From assembly GCF_020497125.1 (NCBI RefSeq), contig NC_059079.1, positions 51,223,114 to 51,287,113 on the forward strand: a DNA stretch of 64,000 nucleotides. The letters run 5' to 3'. Positions within the stretch are counted from its first letter, which is position 1. Each line of letters starts with the position of its first letter. The notes beneath the pieces are model-generated. The model was not told the origin of the DNA and did not search any database. It was given only the letters and a program-made list of their open reading frames with translations. Below are positions 31,801 through 44,407 of the stretch, one piece after another. Source of the stretch: Mauremys mutica. Lineage: Eukaryota; Chordata; Testudines; Geoemydidae. Made by a program: the position numbers and the translations under genes.

Positions 31801-33887
31801 AGGAGATGCAATTGTTTCTAGCCTATATTCTCTTTGGAAATCAGGCAGAATTCCAGGAATCCTGCACTTTACAAAATATTTTCCCTTGTGTTATCAAAAA
31901 TTAAATGAAGAATTGTTCACAGTACCTTTGATCAAATTAAGATCATGGTTCTCCTCTGCTGCAGCCTTTTAAGATACTGACAAAATAAGATTCTGTACAA
32001 GGTAATGTGTTCCATAACCAATAATGTTAATACAATAAATGTGCTGCTTAATGTTTTCCCATAAGACCAAATAAAATCTGATCATAAGTGGATTTTCAGT
32101 TAAAACAGGAATACCATAGCTATATACTAACATACTACACATCTGAAGACTAACCTTGAATTTGTATGTCAGGCAAAATTCCCTTTGAGAACAAAAACTT
32201 TTTCTCATCATAGTTTGGCTCTCTCCACATATAGATTTTAACTGGTATTCTAACAAAACAAATGCATTTCAGAGCTACTCAATAAACAGGATAGATGCCC
32301 CGTCTGATCTATGTGATCATACTGGTAACTTCTGATCCTAGATAATAGATACTGGAACATTTCCATGAAATGAACAAATCTGATAGTGATCTAAGAAAGG
32401 TAGAGAAAGTGAATGTACCACCGTTCAACATTCATTAGCTAGAAAGGAGTAGAAGAATAACCTTAAATGCTGACATTTTATCAAGGTGTAATAATAAAGC
32501 TGTCTCACCCCATTCTTTTATGTCACAAAACTGCAAGCTGGTTGCAGCAGAAAGAGATTCCCTTGAGGAAGCAGGAGAGAACAAAATGGGCCAAAAATAA
32601 CCTCAAATATTTTATCTATAATCTTAAAATGCTCAAGTTTAACTCTTATTTTAACTCATGGAATTGGCTGGATAAAGATATCTTACATTTTTATGCGGCC
32701 TCTAGTTCCATAGGTTACACCACATTTGAAAAATAGTTACCTGTAAGACACAGAATGAAAATAAACCCTGAAACAACCCACAGTGCCCAATGCAACAGAT
32801 GAGCAGGAAACTTAGGGCCACAGGACAGGTATGAAAAATGGCATGTGATTTTTAATACCAACACCGAGCAAATGGGATTAATAATTTTCCTCAAGACCTT
32901 CACACATTAAATTGCACGTTATTCAATTTATTTAACTCAGATGGATCAAAAATTGAGTCAATCCTGTCGAGGATTTGAACCTGTAGTCCTATGTAGTGTA
33001 TATATTTTTAAGCTTCAAGCTTACAGTACACTTGCACTGGTGTAACGTGCCAGTCACTCACATCTTACTTTGGATGATGGTGGTGGTGATTGATACACAG
33101 AAAAGAGTGTACGAGAGAATTTCCTAGAAATGTTCCACTTGTTTTTCACCCCAAAATTGCTTTTACATTGCATGATATTACAAACCCTTTTCTATAATAA
33201 CTCACCTCCACTAAAAATAAAGAGAGCTTCTGTTAGGTGATCTTATATTCTTTTCTGATAGGTGTATAGTGGAAGCAGGTAACTTGTGCTGAGAACACAA
33301 CTAATATAGATTGTGGTCTCATTGTTACAAAGTTAATGGAAGTTCAGCAAATATTCCTTTCAGAGACTTATCAGTGTAGTGCAGCATATGTCAATATCTG
33401 AATATATTAAATGGATACTATGCATGTGTGATGTTAAGATCAGTACACAAGGAGATAGGGAATCTGTGCTCCTCTGGTTTAGTCCCTGAGTTCAGTTAAT
33501 TTCTTTTCCTGTAGCCTAACATCATTTTCACTAACTGATCTAAATCCAAATCTGGAATTTAAGAGGCTACTTCTATGCCTGACAATGATACAGGGACTAG
33601 TGCTGGGCAGTGGAACTAACGGGTTCTTCACAGCATAATCTTCTCATTCTCATACATGTATTACATGCTACACTTTCTTGTAATTTAATACAGAAGAATG
33701 GTGTCATAAATGGGTATGGAAGGTTACCATACATATTTACAATTTGTTTCCTTTTTCTTTTACTGTTTAATAGCTTCAAGTTGTGGATTCTTAATGTGTT
33801 CCCAGTTTTGAAAAATTCATTGTTAACTCATATCTTATACTGCAGCTTTCCAATATGGCTCTATCAACTTATAAGCCAAAAATCAGA
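31801..33887. other. No recognisable feature
   Basis: About 2.1 kb of AT-rich, unique-looking sequence with short frames only. Confidence 0.45.
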
Positions 33888-34100
33888 AGAATGGTACAGC
33901 GGAAAGAGCATTGTACTAGACCTTGAAAGACCTGGGTTCCATTCAGTTTAGACACAGATGTCTTGTATGAACTTGGGAAGTTATTTAATCTACTCTGTGC
34001 CTCAGTTCCCCATCTGTAAAATGGTGATAACCCTTACTTCACAAGTATGTTGTAAGAATAGAATCCACTAATAGCTGGGAGGTGCTCAAATACTATAATC
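33888..34100 (+). repeat. MIR-type SINE
   Basis: 'cagcggaaagagcattg', 'gacctgggttccattc', 'ctctgtgcctcagttcccca', 'ctgtaaaatggtgata' and 'gttgtaagaatagaat' occur in MIR order, giving tRNA-like head, core and tail. This is an ancient amniote SINE and the copy is nearly complete. Confidence 0.85.
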
Positions 34101-34443
34101 ATGACAGTGATGCTTTAATTCTCTCTTGTTGGCATTTACAGTTCAATTTTAATAATGAACATGTAAAATTATACTGCCCACTATTGCACAAAGAGCCAGA
34201 TTCCAGCACTACAGGTGCATGCCCATAACAGCACAGGGTGAGACAAATGGCCCATATACCACAAATAATGTCCAATGTATGTCACACAGAGGTTGGCCTT
34301 CTGGTAGGATACTCCCAACATACAAGTTCTTCTACTATGGGATTAGCTCCTGTGAGTCAGTGGAACAGGTACTCTGTGCAGCTAGTTACTTTTGAAGTCA
34401 CTCAGAAACTATGATGCTTAAAGCATCAACTCTTTAATATATG

Positions 34444-34627
34444 GAGATATACCTATCTCATAGAGCTAGAAGGGACCCTGAAAGGTCATCTAGTCCAGCC
34501 CGCTGCCTTCACTAGCAGGACCAAGTACTGATTTTGCCCCAGATTCCTAAGTAGCTCCCTCAAGGACTGAACTCACAACCCTGGGTTTAGCAAGCCAATG
34601 CTCAAACCACTGAGCTATCCCGCTCCC
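34444..34627 (-). mobile_element. tRNA-derived SINE with CR1-like tail
   Basis: On -, A box TAGCTCAGTGG and B box GAGTTCAGTCC head the element. The tail matches CR1 (TAGATGACCTTTCAGGGTCC) and ends 'ctatgagataggtatatctc'. Same subtype as 11329-11514. Confidence 0.88.
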
Positions 34628-35221
34628 AACATATGGCCACTGAAACATGTCCACTGTGTGGCAGGAGTCAGTACTGCAGTGTAGGATAGGCGATGGGAGA
34701 GGCACAGAACAGAATCCAGCACACGGAAGAACATTTGTCCTGGATCCTGACATCTAAATTTAGCTAGTCACTCCACACTTCTGTGCAGCAGGACCTGCTT
34801 CAGTAGAGTAACAGCAGCCCATAAGCCAGTATTAGGTCTTCTTCTTCCATATCTTAAATGGGGATGGAAAAGCAGTGGAGGGAAACTTGCTGGTCTAGCA
34901 GGAGTGGCTTATGATGCTTTAAGCATTGCAGTTCCCAAATGATTTCAAGGGTAACATGACTCATGGTGAGTAAGGCCACGAGACACGTGTGAGAGGTTTA
35001 GTGCTGTAGCCTTCGGAAGACAAACAGGAAGCCACCATTCCCGCCCCGCCTTTTTTTTAAAATGCTGGTTGAAACACATGCTGATCCCTTCCAACCGCAA
35101 CCATGGCACATTTGGGAAAGCATGGTTGCGTGACCCAGAATTCACCAGACAGGGGCGGATTACTTGTTGAATTGTTTGCAGTTTAAGGGCTAGCATTGAA
35201 AACTTCCCCCGTTTCCCCTAG

Positions 35222-35530
35222 ATGATCATATGCAACATAACTCTCCTGAAGGTAACAGAGGTGGCAAGGGAGCAGATGCTCCAAGCGTCTGAGTACAGAC
35301 CTGGTCCTTATGCTGCAATGCTGTGTGCTGCAATGATGCCAGCAGAGTTAATACTGGAGTGGTGCGGGAAAGTGACCTAGCGTGATGGACAAAATAAGGC
35401 ATCCCTTCCCAGAAACCTTCTGCAAAGGATTGCAGAGTACCTCCATGAAAGCTTCCTAGAGATCTCTATGGAGAATTCCCGGGCCATCCCTGTGCACATA
35501 AACAGTCTTTTTCGGAGAGCATCCTCTGCA
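35222..35530 (+). pseudogene. Third Harbinger ORF, second copy
   Basis: Starts at ATG 35222, immediately after 'cgtttcccctag', a strong splice-acceptor shape. The frame gives ITLLKVTEVAREQML, YRPGPYAAML, CGKVT, a TAG stop, then NKASLPRNLLQRIAEYLHESF and LEIS…AIPVHI, ending with a stop after SLFRRASSA. It aligns collinearly with the + strand ORF at 26929-27276 without any visible indel in the core. The single internal TAG makes it a pseudogene. Retention of the frame in both copies, while DNA has diverged, argues that the protein was once selected. Confidence 0.55.
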
Positions 35531-35638
35531 TAGCTGGAGTGGCCATCAATACCCACTATACCTACTTTTTTTGTTCAGATTAAACATTAAAAATAATAGT
35601 GTGCAACCCCTACAGTTTGATTGGAAATGTGTACTCAC

Positions 35639-36213
35639 CAGAGGTGCTCTCCCCAGCATCATTATCTGCCACCAACTGGTCCTGTGAAGGGATGGGCTCC
35701 AGGGTTAAAAAACAGTTCTTGGCTGTTGGGGAGAATGGATCCTCTGCTTGCCTGCCTCACATTCACCTCCTCCTCCTCCTCTTGAACAATGTCCTCCTCA
35801 TTGTTGCTGGAGGTCACTAGGGGCTCCTGGAAGGTATCCATGGAGCATTCTGGGGTAGTGGTGGAGTCACCACCAAGAATTGCAGGCAGCTCCTCATAAA
35901 ATCAGCATGTCTGTGGGGCAGAACCAGAATGACTGTTTGCTTCCCTTGTCTTCTGGTGTGCTTGCTGAAGCTCCTTTATTTTCACATGGCACTGCTGCAT
36001 GTCTCTGGTGTAGCCCTTCTCTCCCATATGCTGCACAATTTTGGCATAGATGTCAGCATTTCTTCTGCTGGATCGGAATTCTGCCTGCTTAGACTCTTCT
36101 CCCCACACAGCAATAAGATCCACCATGCTAGAGTGCATTTGCGGCCTTGAGTCTCCATAATCAGCTGTGCTAGTGAGCTCTCCACACTGATTAAACAGGA
36201 AATGAACATTCAA
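35639..36213 (-). pseudogene. Harbinger SANT protein exon 1, second copy
   Basis: On -, ATG at 36213. Residues about 28-90 form a Myb/SANT-like domain: VDLIAVWGEESKQAEFRSSRRN, YAKIVQHMGEKGYTRD, QCHVKIKELQQAHQKTR. A TGA at 35901-35899 interrupts C-FYEEL, then an acidic run NNEEDIVQEEEEEV and LPNSQELF, a one-base shift, and a splice donor CTG|GTGAGT at 35638. Such proteins are the DNA-binding partner of the Harbinger transposase. This copy keeps the helix pattern better than the one at 27286-27770. The first Trp typical of the domain is not visible, so the N-terminus may be altered. Confidence 0.8.
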
Positions 36214-36540
36214 AAGTTCCTGGGGCTTTAACAGGGGAGCGGCTGTTTCCTGTGTACCTGGCTGACGTGCAGTGGAATTGAAAGTGCTTCCCAGAGCAGT
36301 GACAGCAGAGCACTGTGGGACACTTCTTGGAAGCTAATTCATTAGAATTACACAATGCAGTGTCTACTCTATCCCCATGTCAACTCATGGATGCAGAATT
36401 AAATTCTACAACTCCTGCAGAGGTGGAGTACAGAAATCGACTTTACAGGCCACTTAGGTCAGCGGAAGGGACACACACATTATTAAATTGATCTAATGCG
36501 CCTTATGTCGACCTGCCTTTGTAGGATAGACCAGGCCTTA

Positions 36541-37617
36541 GACTTAATAGTCTCTTTAAGCTATTTGGCCTTGAACATCACACAGCTATTGTGAAATACA
36601 CTGGTCTAGTGCATGTGATCATGTCTCCATCTAGTGATTTAGTCTCAACTACTATATAAAGCCTTCTACTGTCTCAAACCTTACGGAATTCTCCCTTTAC
36701 ATAAGTGATAAATACAAGTGTTTTTAGTGCTGAACATCCTTAGCATGATCCAATCAATAGCTGTGGTCATTATACTTGTAGCACTTTACAAACATTGATG
36801 TATTCATCCTATTAACACATGATGGAAGAAGGCAAATATTTTTACTCAGAACTAATCTCATGCACACAAGTGTTAAATGGCTTTCCAAGGTCACAAACTT
36901 CTGGTGTAAAAACAGAAAACAGATTTTTTGCCTCCCTCTCTGTGCTTAGACCATTAGAACATCTTTCAGCTCTTCACAATACATTAAAGTGCATCTGGGG
37001 TTCAGACCAACACTGGTTCCTAACACCATATTTTTTGGCCATTGGTCAGTTCCGTAGACCTTTTAACAGCCACAAGAAGAATATTAGGGTTACATATTCT
37101 GATGTGCATGGCTGAAAAAGTTGAGATGCATACTAGATTGTAGTTACTATATTTCATAGCTGTCAACCACAGCTGTGTAGAGAAAAAAGTGTTTTTTCCT
37201 GAATACTATAGCAAATGCAGAGCAAGTTCTACATTGACAAACACACACATGCACACACACTTTACCAAGTGAATACTTGATTAAATTATACATGCCAAGT
37301 CAATAGAAAATTCAATATTAAAATATATTCAAAGCTATGTCTGGACCAAACCCACTCTTGTGTCTGCCTAAGGGACCTTGGTAAAGATACTGTATCAGGG
37401 TTAGACAAATATAGAAATATTACTAACCTGTGTTCATTTGAGCAGAAATTCAAATAATGACTTAATTCTTATCTGGAAGAATATCTGTGACAGTAACTTC
37501 TGTCTGTCCTTCATTTACTTTACTGAAGTAGGGAAGCTGAAAGTGAATAGCATGAAATATGTAGCAGTGTAAGTCAATGTAACTGTAAGTCTTATGTGTT
37601 ACTGTTTGTTGTTTGTT
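36541..37617. other. No recognisable feature
   Basis: AT-rich unique-looking sequence. A short imperfect CA run lies at 37239-37262. Confidence 0.45.
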
Positions 37618-37823
37618 TGTACTACAGTAGCACTTAGAAGACCCAACTGAGATCAGGCCCCATCATGCTAGGTGCTGTACATACACATAGTGAGAGAGTC
37701 CTTGCCCCAAAGAGTTTACAGTCTAGACAGACAAGAGGGTGATCAGGGAAACAGAGGCCCACAGAGGTGAACAGACTAAGTCCAAGATCACATAGCATCT
37801 CAGTAACAGAGCTGGGGATAAAA
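37618..37823 (-). repeat. Ancient SINE with L3/MIR-like tail
   Basis: 'actacagtagcacttagaag', 'gagatcaggccccatcatgc', 'tgctaggtgctgtacata', 'ccccaaagagtttacagtct', then 'gaaacagaggcccacagagg' (MIR-core-like, reversed). One of five copies of this tail in the window. Confidence 0.65.
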
Positions 37824-38767
37824 CATATGCAATGGTGCACAGAGAGAAATGTGTTTTCCAGTTTTCCTATTAATAACCACGAGACAATTCTATTAGATAA
37901 TGTGTGGAATACAGATGAAAGATGGCTACCTAACTGAGTAGGTTCACACACTCACACACACACCCATAATAATACTGGGTCTTATGTTCATATCAGTCAG
38001 ATGGCATGGAGAAGTGTATGTAGCAAGTTACAAAGAGAACGACCAAACCCCTGTGTGGATTATGGTGCAGTTTAGTTATGATAGCTCAGGATGGGAACCC
38101 GGGGACCCATTCTGTTCCCAATTCAGCCATGACACTTTAACTTTACTAAATACAATTAGGCCTAAACTTTCCGAAACATCCACTAATTTGGGGAAGTTTA
38201 ATTCAACTTCACAACTTCATTAAAGCTGATGGGGACCTGTAGATGTGCAGCATCTCTGAAAACTCAAGATTTGTCTCTCTCAATTGGGCTTGCAAGATCA
38301 AGTCACTCCCAGCTAGTGAACATTTTGGGAGCAAAAAACTGGGCCCTAATAGCTGAGTTTCAATTTTCCCCATATGAAAAATAGGACTAGAAAAGTACAT
38401 TTCCATCTTTATAAGAGACTTGGATATACTTCAATGATAGATACTAAGCAAGTATGAAATATGAATATAAATGTCTAAATAGCTCATTCCCAATGGGAGG
38501 AACAGTAAGCAGAGAAACATGTAACTCCGTGCTCCAATTTTTCCCTTCTCTCACAGGCTCTTCCCTTTTGCTGCCCTCTTATGTTTTTCCCCTATCCAGC
38601 TCCCCTCTCATCCCCATTCTGCTCCCTCTCCATTTAGCTTATTCCATCCCAAGTGAACTCCCACCCAACCCCACAAAAATGATGGAACTAACATGACATT
38701 TACTGCCACTGAATTATTCAATCTGTTTGCACGTTATATCTCTTTCCCTACCTCGCATCTGTGTTGT
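37824..38767. other. No recognisable feature
   Basis: A short imperfect CA tract is at 37949-37965. Otherwise nothing is recognised. Confidence 0.45.
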
Positions 38768-38901
38768 CTATTTAGACTGTAAGCTCTTCCAGCAAGGACA
38801 ATCTACCACTTTGTTTGTATGGTGTTTAGCATGAGGAGGCCCCTTCTTTGTTGGCCCTCTGGCACTACCATAGGAGTCGTGATTCACAATGATAATAATA
38901 A
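38768..38901 (+). repeat. Ancient SINE/LINE tail, + strand
   Basis: 'ctatttagactgtaagctct', 'caaggacaatctaccact', 'ttgtttgtatggtgttta' and the terminal 'gataataataa' reproduce the complement of the tail at 37618. Confidence 0.65.
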
Positions 38902-39350
38902 ACTTGCCCATGGTGACTTTTGTATTGCATTGCAGACAGTGCCTAACATCTTGTTCAACGCAATCTCTGAGAAGCCATCAAGATAACAATTTGGGGCCAT
39001 TGACTGTCTCTCAGCTACCATCCAACCCCATGGAACAATGGACTATCTAAGCAGAAGCCAAGAGGTAAGGGAGTGGGGAATATGGCAAAAAGAGACAGGC
39101 TATTTAAGCATGTGTGCTTCTTTGTGAGGGAGGCAGACCATTGCAGGTCAGAGGTGCAGGATAGAGGGCAGGGGAGACTTTGTCTTGTCTGAATGATTTA
39201 TCGTTCTGTGGGTCCAAATTTTGGCAGCAGACTGTTGGAAGGTGCATCTCAGGACTTTTGTTATTTCACAGAGATCTATAACTATTTCCTTTTTACTGTT
39301 AAATTGACTGTGGTTAAGAAAGCCCTTTGCTACGCCTGTGTCCCTTGCCA
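38902..39350. other. No recognisable feature
   Basis: Unique-looking sequence. A 'ctatttaagc' TATA-like word at 39098 is noted, but nothing supports a promoter. Confidence 0.4.
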
Positions 39351-39538
39351 TTTCGCCGCCCCAAGCATGTCGGCACGCCGCGGGGGGCGTGCTCTGCCAG
39401 TGGCCGGTCCCGCAGCTCTGGTGGACCTCCCGGAGACGTGCCTGCAGAGGGTCCGCCCTCCCACCGACCGGCAGAGTGCCCCCTGCGGCGTGCCGCCCCA
39501 AGCACGTGCTTGGCGTGCTGGGCCTGGAGCCGCCCCTG
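39351..39538. mobile_element. hAT-type MITE, second copy, left end lost
   Basis: It shares 'gccgccccaagca', 'gtgctgggcctggagccgcc' and the CAGGGGCGGCTCCAGG right terminus (complement, ending 39538) with the element at 19059-19338. The left ~15-bp terminus is missing or unrecognisable and no 8-bp duplication could be found. Confidence 0.7.
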
Positions 39539-41654
39539 CTTGCTTTTCTGCTACATTGTCACCAAAGGGGTTAAGCTAGAAGCCCAGAGTGTCCATAGTT
39601 TTTGGGGAACTCTGTGGGGAGCATATTTAAGTGATTTGGGGAGATTTGAGCGTCTAGGATGGCTGGACTGGAGAGTCACCCATACCAAGGAAGTGGCATC
39701 AGAAAAGAGGTCTGGACTGTGAGTATGCCCTATAAAGCCATAGCTAGAAACAGTGACTAAATTCTATGCATACCCAGTTGGCTTAGAAGCACATAGAATC
39801 TAGCCATTGCGTCCCCCTGCAACAGACTGGTGACCACAGAGAGAGATTCTAGCTGAGGTTGACACACTCTCTTTAATCTGGACATAAAACCTTTCTGTTG
39901 CTTCACCAGGCTACTCAGTAATAAATAAATACATATAAATAAAATGTCCCACAGAATTCCAACCAGGAAAATTAAAGACAGATTTTTTTTTAAATCATCT
40001 CAGGTGTTACTTTCTGCTGACATTTATTTACTTTGCATTGAATACATAATAAAAATCTTAAGCCAAATTGTGAGTTCATTGTTGTGTTTTTATTCAGGTA
40101 AGACTCCCATTTGGGACAACAATCTTACCTCAAATATGGAGCAAATAAAAATCAGAGAGAGTGAGTATTCAGGCCAAAGTGAAACCTCTGTCCTCTTGTT
40201 TCTTTCCCAGATTTAATAAACTAGTTACTATACTGTTTAATTAACAGCTACTCTATAACTGTTTTCTAACAAGTTTCCAGTAAGGCAAATTTACACCAAT
40301 GGGACCAGAAGGGGGAAAAAAAATTGAAATATTGGTCTTCAGATCACTTTTCTTCTTGTCTAAAGATACTCTGCCTCATTAATCACAGCTCTTAATCTAA
40401 CTCTGAGAAGTAATAATTGGTTACATCGATTTTTTTTTCTGTATATAGATTTTGTTCTAGCTACTTCTCATTGGTTGTCATACAATCTCTGCTCCAATGC
40501 TTTTGAAATATTCTAATTAGAGGCATACTTTCCTTTAGTTATAAGGGTCAAGACAGTAATATAGTTTGACAGTTTTTGTGACCAATCAGAATCTAAAAGG
40601 TGATGGAACTACCGTCCTCGAGATAAAATGGTGGCTGGTACAAGAGGCCTTTTATAGGGAACTTCTCCCAATAAATGTTTGCATGCTTGCACAATACAGG
40701 AGGATCAGAGGGCTTTATAGTAGATATATACATTTCTACCAGGACACTGCATTTATCAGACCCATTACATGGAAGATAGTAATAACAATACTACAAATTG
40801 TTCTTCAGATGCTAATTTGATATTTCTAAATATTATGAAATGGATTTCTCTCTCTTTGAAGATACTTCTCAGCAGCAATAAGAAACTCCAAGGATTTTGG
40901 CTATCATGAGATAATCACACTCTTGGGATTAAAAGGCATTTGACTGTATCATGTGCCTGATAAAGCTCCTAGGGCTTGATTACATCTTGATAACTACACC
41001 CTGTAGGGTTTAATTGCTTTTCTTTTAATACATGAGATTATTAATTTAATTAGATAATGATCTTTCTACTGCCCTATTTAAAGTATACTTTTTCAGCTTC
41101 GCTTAGATATCTATGAAGAAAAAACTATCTTTATAACAATTATTAGTTGCATAAGCAGATTTTTGGGATTCATGTGCCATTTTCTATTACAATTTGAAAA
41201 GCCATTTTGAAAACATTATAGCTTTTAATTAAAGGTATTCCTAGGTTGCGACATTGACATGTTGAGATTTCAATTGTAGTGTGCTTAGTGGAGGATTATC
41301 AGATTCTCATAAACCAATCTGATATTTCATTGATACTTTCACAATTAAGGTTCTTATCTGGAAATTTGATAAGTTTGGGTAGGCCTTTGTGCTTCCACAG
41401 AGTTCCATTGAAATCAATAAATTCTTTACAGGAACAAGGATACATTTACAGGATTGGGTTTTAATTTGTTAAATTACATTTTTAAAACTGGATTTAAAAC
41501 GTTTTGCACATATACAGTATATTTAAAGCTGCAATTATATATATGGTTATATATTGTGTCTCTTATCTGTTACTCAACATCAAGAAAAGAACTACATACT
41601 ATTGTATATTGATATCACCAGAAAGTTTTATTCTCATTGTTCTGAATCTTTGTG
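39539..41654. other. No recognisable feature
   Basis: AT-rich sequence. An A/T simple patch (aaataaatac…) is at 39919-39945. No element or gene is recognised. Confidence 0.45.
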
Positions 41655-41768
41655 TAATAATAGCACGCAGAATCATCCAAGACAGGAGTTCCACTGAGTT
41701 AAGCACTGGACAAACAAATAATAAGAGACAGTATAAGCCCCAAAGAGTTTACAGTCTAATAGATTAAG
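41655..41768 (-). repeat. Fragment of ancient SINE/LINE tail
   Basis: 'aagcactggacaaacaaata', 'agagacagtataagccccaa' and 'agagtttacagtctaataga' match the reversed tail at 37618. Truncated at both sides. Confidence 0.55.
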
Positions 41769-43226
41769 AAAAAGAAGTATGGAAGAAAGGAAGTATTTTT
41801 AATCTTAATTTCACAGAAAATATTTGTCATGGCCAACATTTCAAACCCCAAAAGACTGAATTCCAGATTCCCTAACCTGTCCAAAGAGCATGGAACAGTC
41901 AGTCAATCCAAAAGAATGTGCAGTAAGGTTTGCAATGAAGGGTAATGCCTAAACTTCCAGAAAGATGAGTTTTCTTTCAGAAGAGAAACAGGGTATCTTT
42001 ATCCCTAAAAGGAAAGGTCCTTTTCCATCTTTAAAAACAAAACTGCCTTAAAAAGACATTTAACTTAAATATAGATATTTTTCAAGAGTTGCCAAATTTA
42101 CCCTCATTCACACTGACTCAAAATGGAGGGTCTACCACCACTTAGCTCAAAAGGATCATTTCTCAAAATACTGTGGCAACAGGATACAAGCTTTGACATA
42201 GTCTTAAAGATAGTAATATATACATCAAAACTGAAAATACTTGAAAAAAGAATGAAATAAGTACAATCTTTCTCCTTCCCCCTTCAACTCCATCCTCCAA
42301 CCTCTATTTGTAACTTATTTTCATAGCAAATCTAATGGCAAAACATTCTAAAATATCAAATTGCCTATGACATGTCAGGGACTATACTTAACAGCAGCCT
42401 TATGCTATACGTAGAATAGCGATGGACTGAATCTTGGAATGACAACACCGCATGTCTTAGATCCCACAATACAGACAGGCCATGCAATAATGAGCCAATT
42501 AATACACTACCTGTAGTGTCTTGCTGCCTAAGGATAAGCAGCTACTATGCTGGATAGCAATTATGTAATTTGCCCAATCAGAGAAATATAGAAATGGTCA
42601 CAGTGGGCTTGGGTTGGAAGTGAACTGGAATATAAATGTGTTACAAGTAAAGGAAAACTGGAACTAAATAGTACTTTTCAGTTTCCTTCTCCCATTTCCC
42701 CCCCATGTTTATGCATCTGTTTTTATTTTTAGTTTGGAAATGAGGCTTGCACATTTCCTTTTCAGATATCTGTAGGTTAAAATTTATTTTTCATCTTTTT
42801 AATTTCCTTTTAGTGTTCAGTAAGGTGATTAGGAAAATGACTAAAACAAAACATGGAAATAAAATTCATACAAAGCTCTCCAAATATTTCTGTTAGTTTC
42901 AAGACCAACTAGAAAAAGTACAGAAAGATGATGCAATGATAGCAGCAGGGAAAGTGGTGGGGAGGACTCAATGAAGGTACACATAAACCTAATGAATGAA
43001 AGTTTTCATGACTGTCAGCATATTTCTCTAAACAATGAAGAACAAAGCTGATTAGGGTTTCTTTAGCCACCTGTCCTCTTTCATTTATGATTTACTTTTT
43101 AAATGAACAAACCAAGGGGTATATTTCAGCTTATGTCACACTTCACTCCTGGGCTGGCAGTGGCCAGGGGCTTTGCAGAGGAAGAAATACTCCTAATATT
43201 CCATCAATGTGGCCATTGTATGAGTT
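41769..43226. other. No recognisable feature
   Basis: AT-rich unique-looking sequence. Confidence 0.45.
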
Positions 43227-43394
43227 CTTTATTTGTATTACAGTAGTACTCTAAAGCCCAAATTGAGATCAGAACCCCCACTGAACTAGGTACTATATAG
43301 CCATATAGTAAAACAAAGTCCTTTCCTTGAAGATTTTATAAAAGTAAGTAGTCATATTATCACCATTTTACAGATGGGGACCTGAGGCACAGAA
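43227..43394 (-). repeat. Ancient SINE with L3/MIR-like tail
   Basis: 'tttatttgtattacagtagt', 'aattgagatcagaaccccca', 'attatcaccattttacagat' and 'gacctgaggcacagaaag' are in the same order as 37618-37823. It abuts a CR1 3' end at 43395. Confidence 0.65.
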
Positions 43395-43485
43395 AGAATC
43401 ATAGAAGTGTAGGACTGGGAGGGACCTCAAGAGATCATCTAGTCCAGTTCCCTGCACTCAAGGCAGGACCAAGCAATAGCTAGCC
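43395..43485 (-). mobile_element. CR1 3'-end fragment
   Basis: 'agaatcatagaagtgtagga', 'gggagggacctcaagagatc' and 'agtccagttccctgcactca' represent the reversed CR1 terminus. It is interrupted at 43486 by a hAT element. Confidence 0.85.
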
Positions 43486-43985
43486 CAGTGGTTTTCAAAC
43501 TGCGGGTCTTAACCCAGTACTGGGTCAAAGAATAAAAGGCACTGAGTCGCAGTGGCTCTGGTCAGCACCACCGACTGCGCCTTTAAAAGTCCCATCAGCG
43601 GTGCTGCCCAGTTAAGGCAGGCTAGTCCCTACCTGTTCTGACACCACGCTGTGCCCCGGAAGGGGCCAGCAGCAGTTCCGGCTCTTAGGCAGCAGGGCCA
43701 CAGGGCTCCATGCACTACCCCTGCCCTGAGCACCAACTCCACACTCCCATTGGCTGGTGGTCCCATTGGGAGCTGGGGAGGGGCAGTGCCTGCAGGCAAG
43801 AGCTGCACAGAGCCACTTGCACACCTCTGCCTAGGAGCCAGACCTGCTGCTGGTCTCTTCCAGGGCGCAGCACTGTCTGCGGTGCCAGGAGAGGCAGCAA
43901 GCCTGCCTTAGCACCCCACTGCGCTGCTGACTGGAAGCCACCTAAGGTAAGCCCACACCCATGCCCCAATCCCCTGCCCGAGCCC
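43486..43985. mobile_element. hAT (Charlie-like) non-autonomous element, one end
   Basis: Begins CAGTGGTTTTCAAACTGCGG, a hAT/Charlie-style terminus, followed by GC-rich sequence with no transposase motifs. The right terminus is not recognisable, so the copy is truncated or diverged. The long frames on both strands across it have no family features. Confidence 0.6.
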
Positions 43986-44002
43986 TTTGCTCCATTATTG
44001 TT

Positions 44003-44113
44003 CTTGATACGGAAGTTAAGCTGACCAGTCTGTAATTACCTGGTTTGTCTTTATTCCCCTTTTTAATCGATTGGCACTATATCTGCCCTTTTCCAGTCTT
44101 ATGGATTCAGCCT
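44003..44113 (-). mobile_element. CR1 ORF2 fragment
   Basis: Reversed, 'gaagttaagctgaccagtct' then 'gtaattacctgg' encodes the P-N-YRLVSLTS-like motif at the start of the CR1 RT domain. It is separated from the other CR1 pieces by the flanking insertions. Confidence 0.7.
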
Positions 44114-44407
44114 TTAAAGTCAGTGTATGCCTACACAGCCAACATTAAAGTGCTGCCGCGGCAGCACTTTAAGGTGTCTGTGTAGTTGCGGCTCCTTCGC
44201 TGGGAGAGAACTCTCCCAGCACTGTAAGAAAACCACCTCTGTGAGGGGAATAGCTCCCAGTGCTGGGAGCGCGGCAAACAGTGCTGTAGCACTGTCTACA
44301 CTGCCACTTTACAGTACTGACACTTGCATTGCTCAGGCATATGTTTTTTCACACCCCTGAGCAAAGAAAGTTTCAGTGCTGTAAGTGGCAGTGTAGACAA
44401 GGCCTTA
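44114..44407. mobile_element. Harbinger-type MITE inserted in CR1
   Basis: The right end GTGTAGACAAGGCC is followed by TTA (44405-44407). A TTA at 44114-44116 precedes the less well preserved left end (…gtatgcctacacagcc). The interior is palindromic: 'aagtgctgccgcggcagcac' at 44148-44167 and 'gctcccagtgctgggagcgc'. The terminus matches GGCCTTGTCTACAC of the 52909 copy. Confidence 0.7.

Larger units (their letters stand above)
34930..36540. mobile_element. Second, diverged PIF/Harbinger copy, left end lost
   Basis: The right end '…gtaggatagaccaggcc' followed by TTA (36538-36540) matches the right terminus of the element at 23333-28202. It contains the SANT exon 1 (- strand) and the third ORF (+ strand) in the same arrangement as that element. 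The left boundary is uncertain: no matching terminus was found and transposase and SANT exon 2 are absent, so it is a truncated copy. The low DNA similarity to the first copy suggests a different subfamily. Confidence 0.75.

Noticed and set aside
34600..34627. tRNA gene (A and B boxes on -)
   Set aside because: The boxes belong to a SINE head joined to a CR1 tail. The structure lacks an intact acceptor stem.
43612..44024. Overlapping frames of 70-104 codons on both strands
   Set aside because: They lie in GC-rich non-autonomous hAT sequence with no transposase motif.
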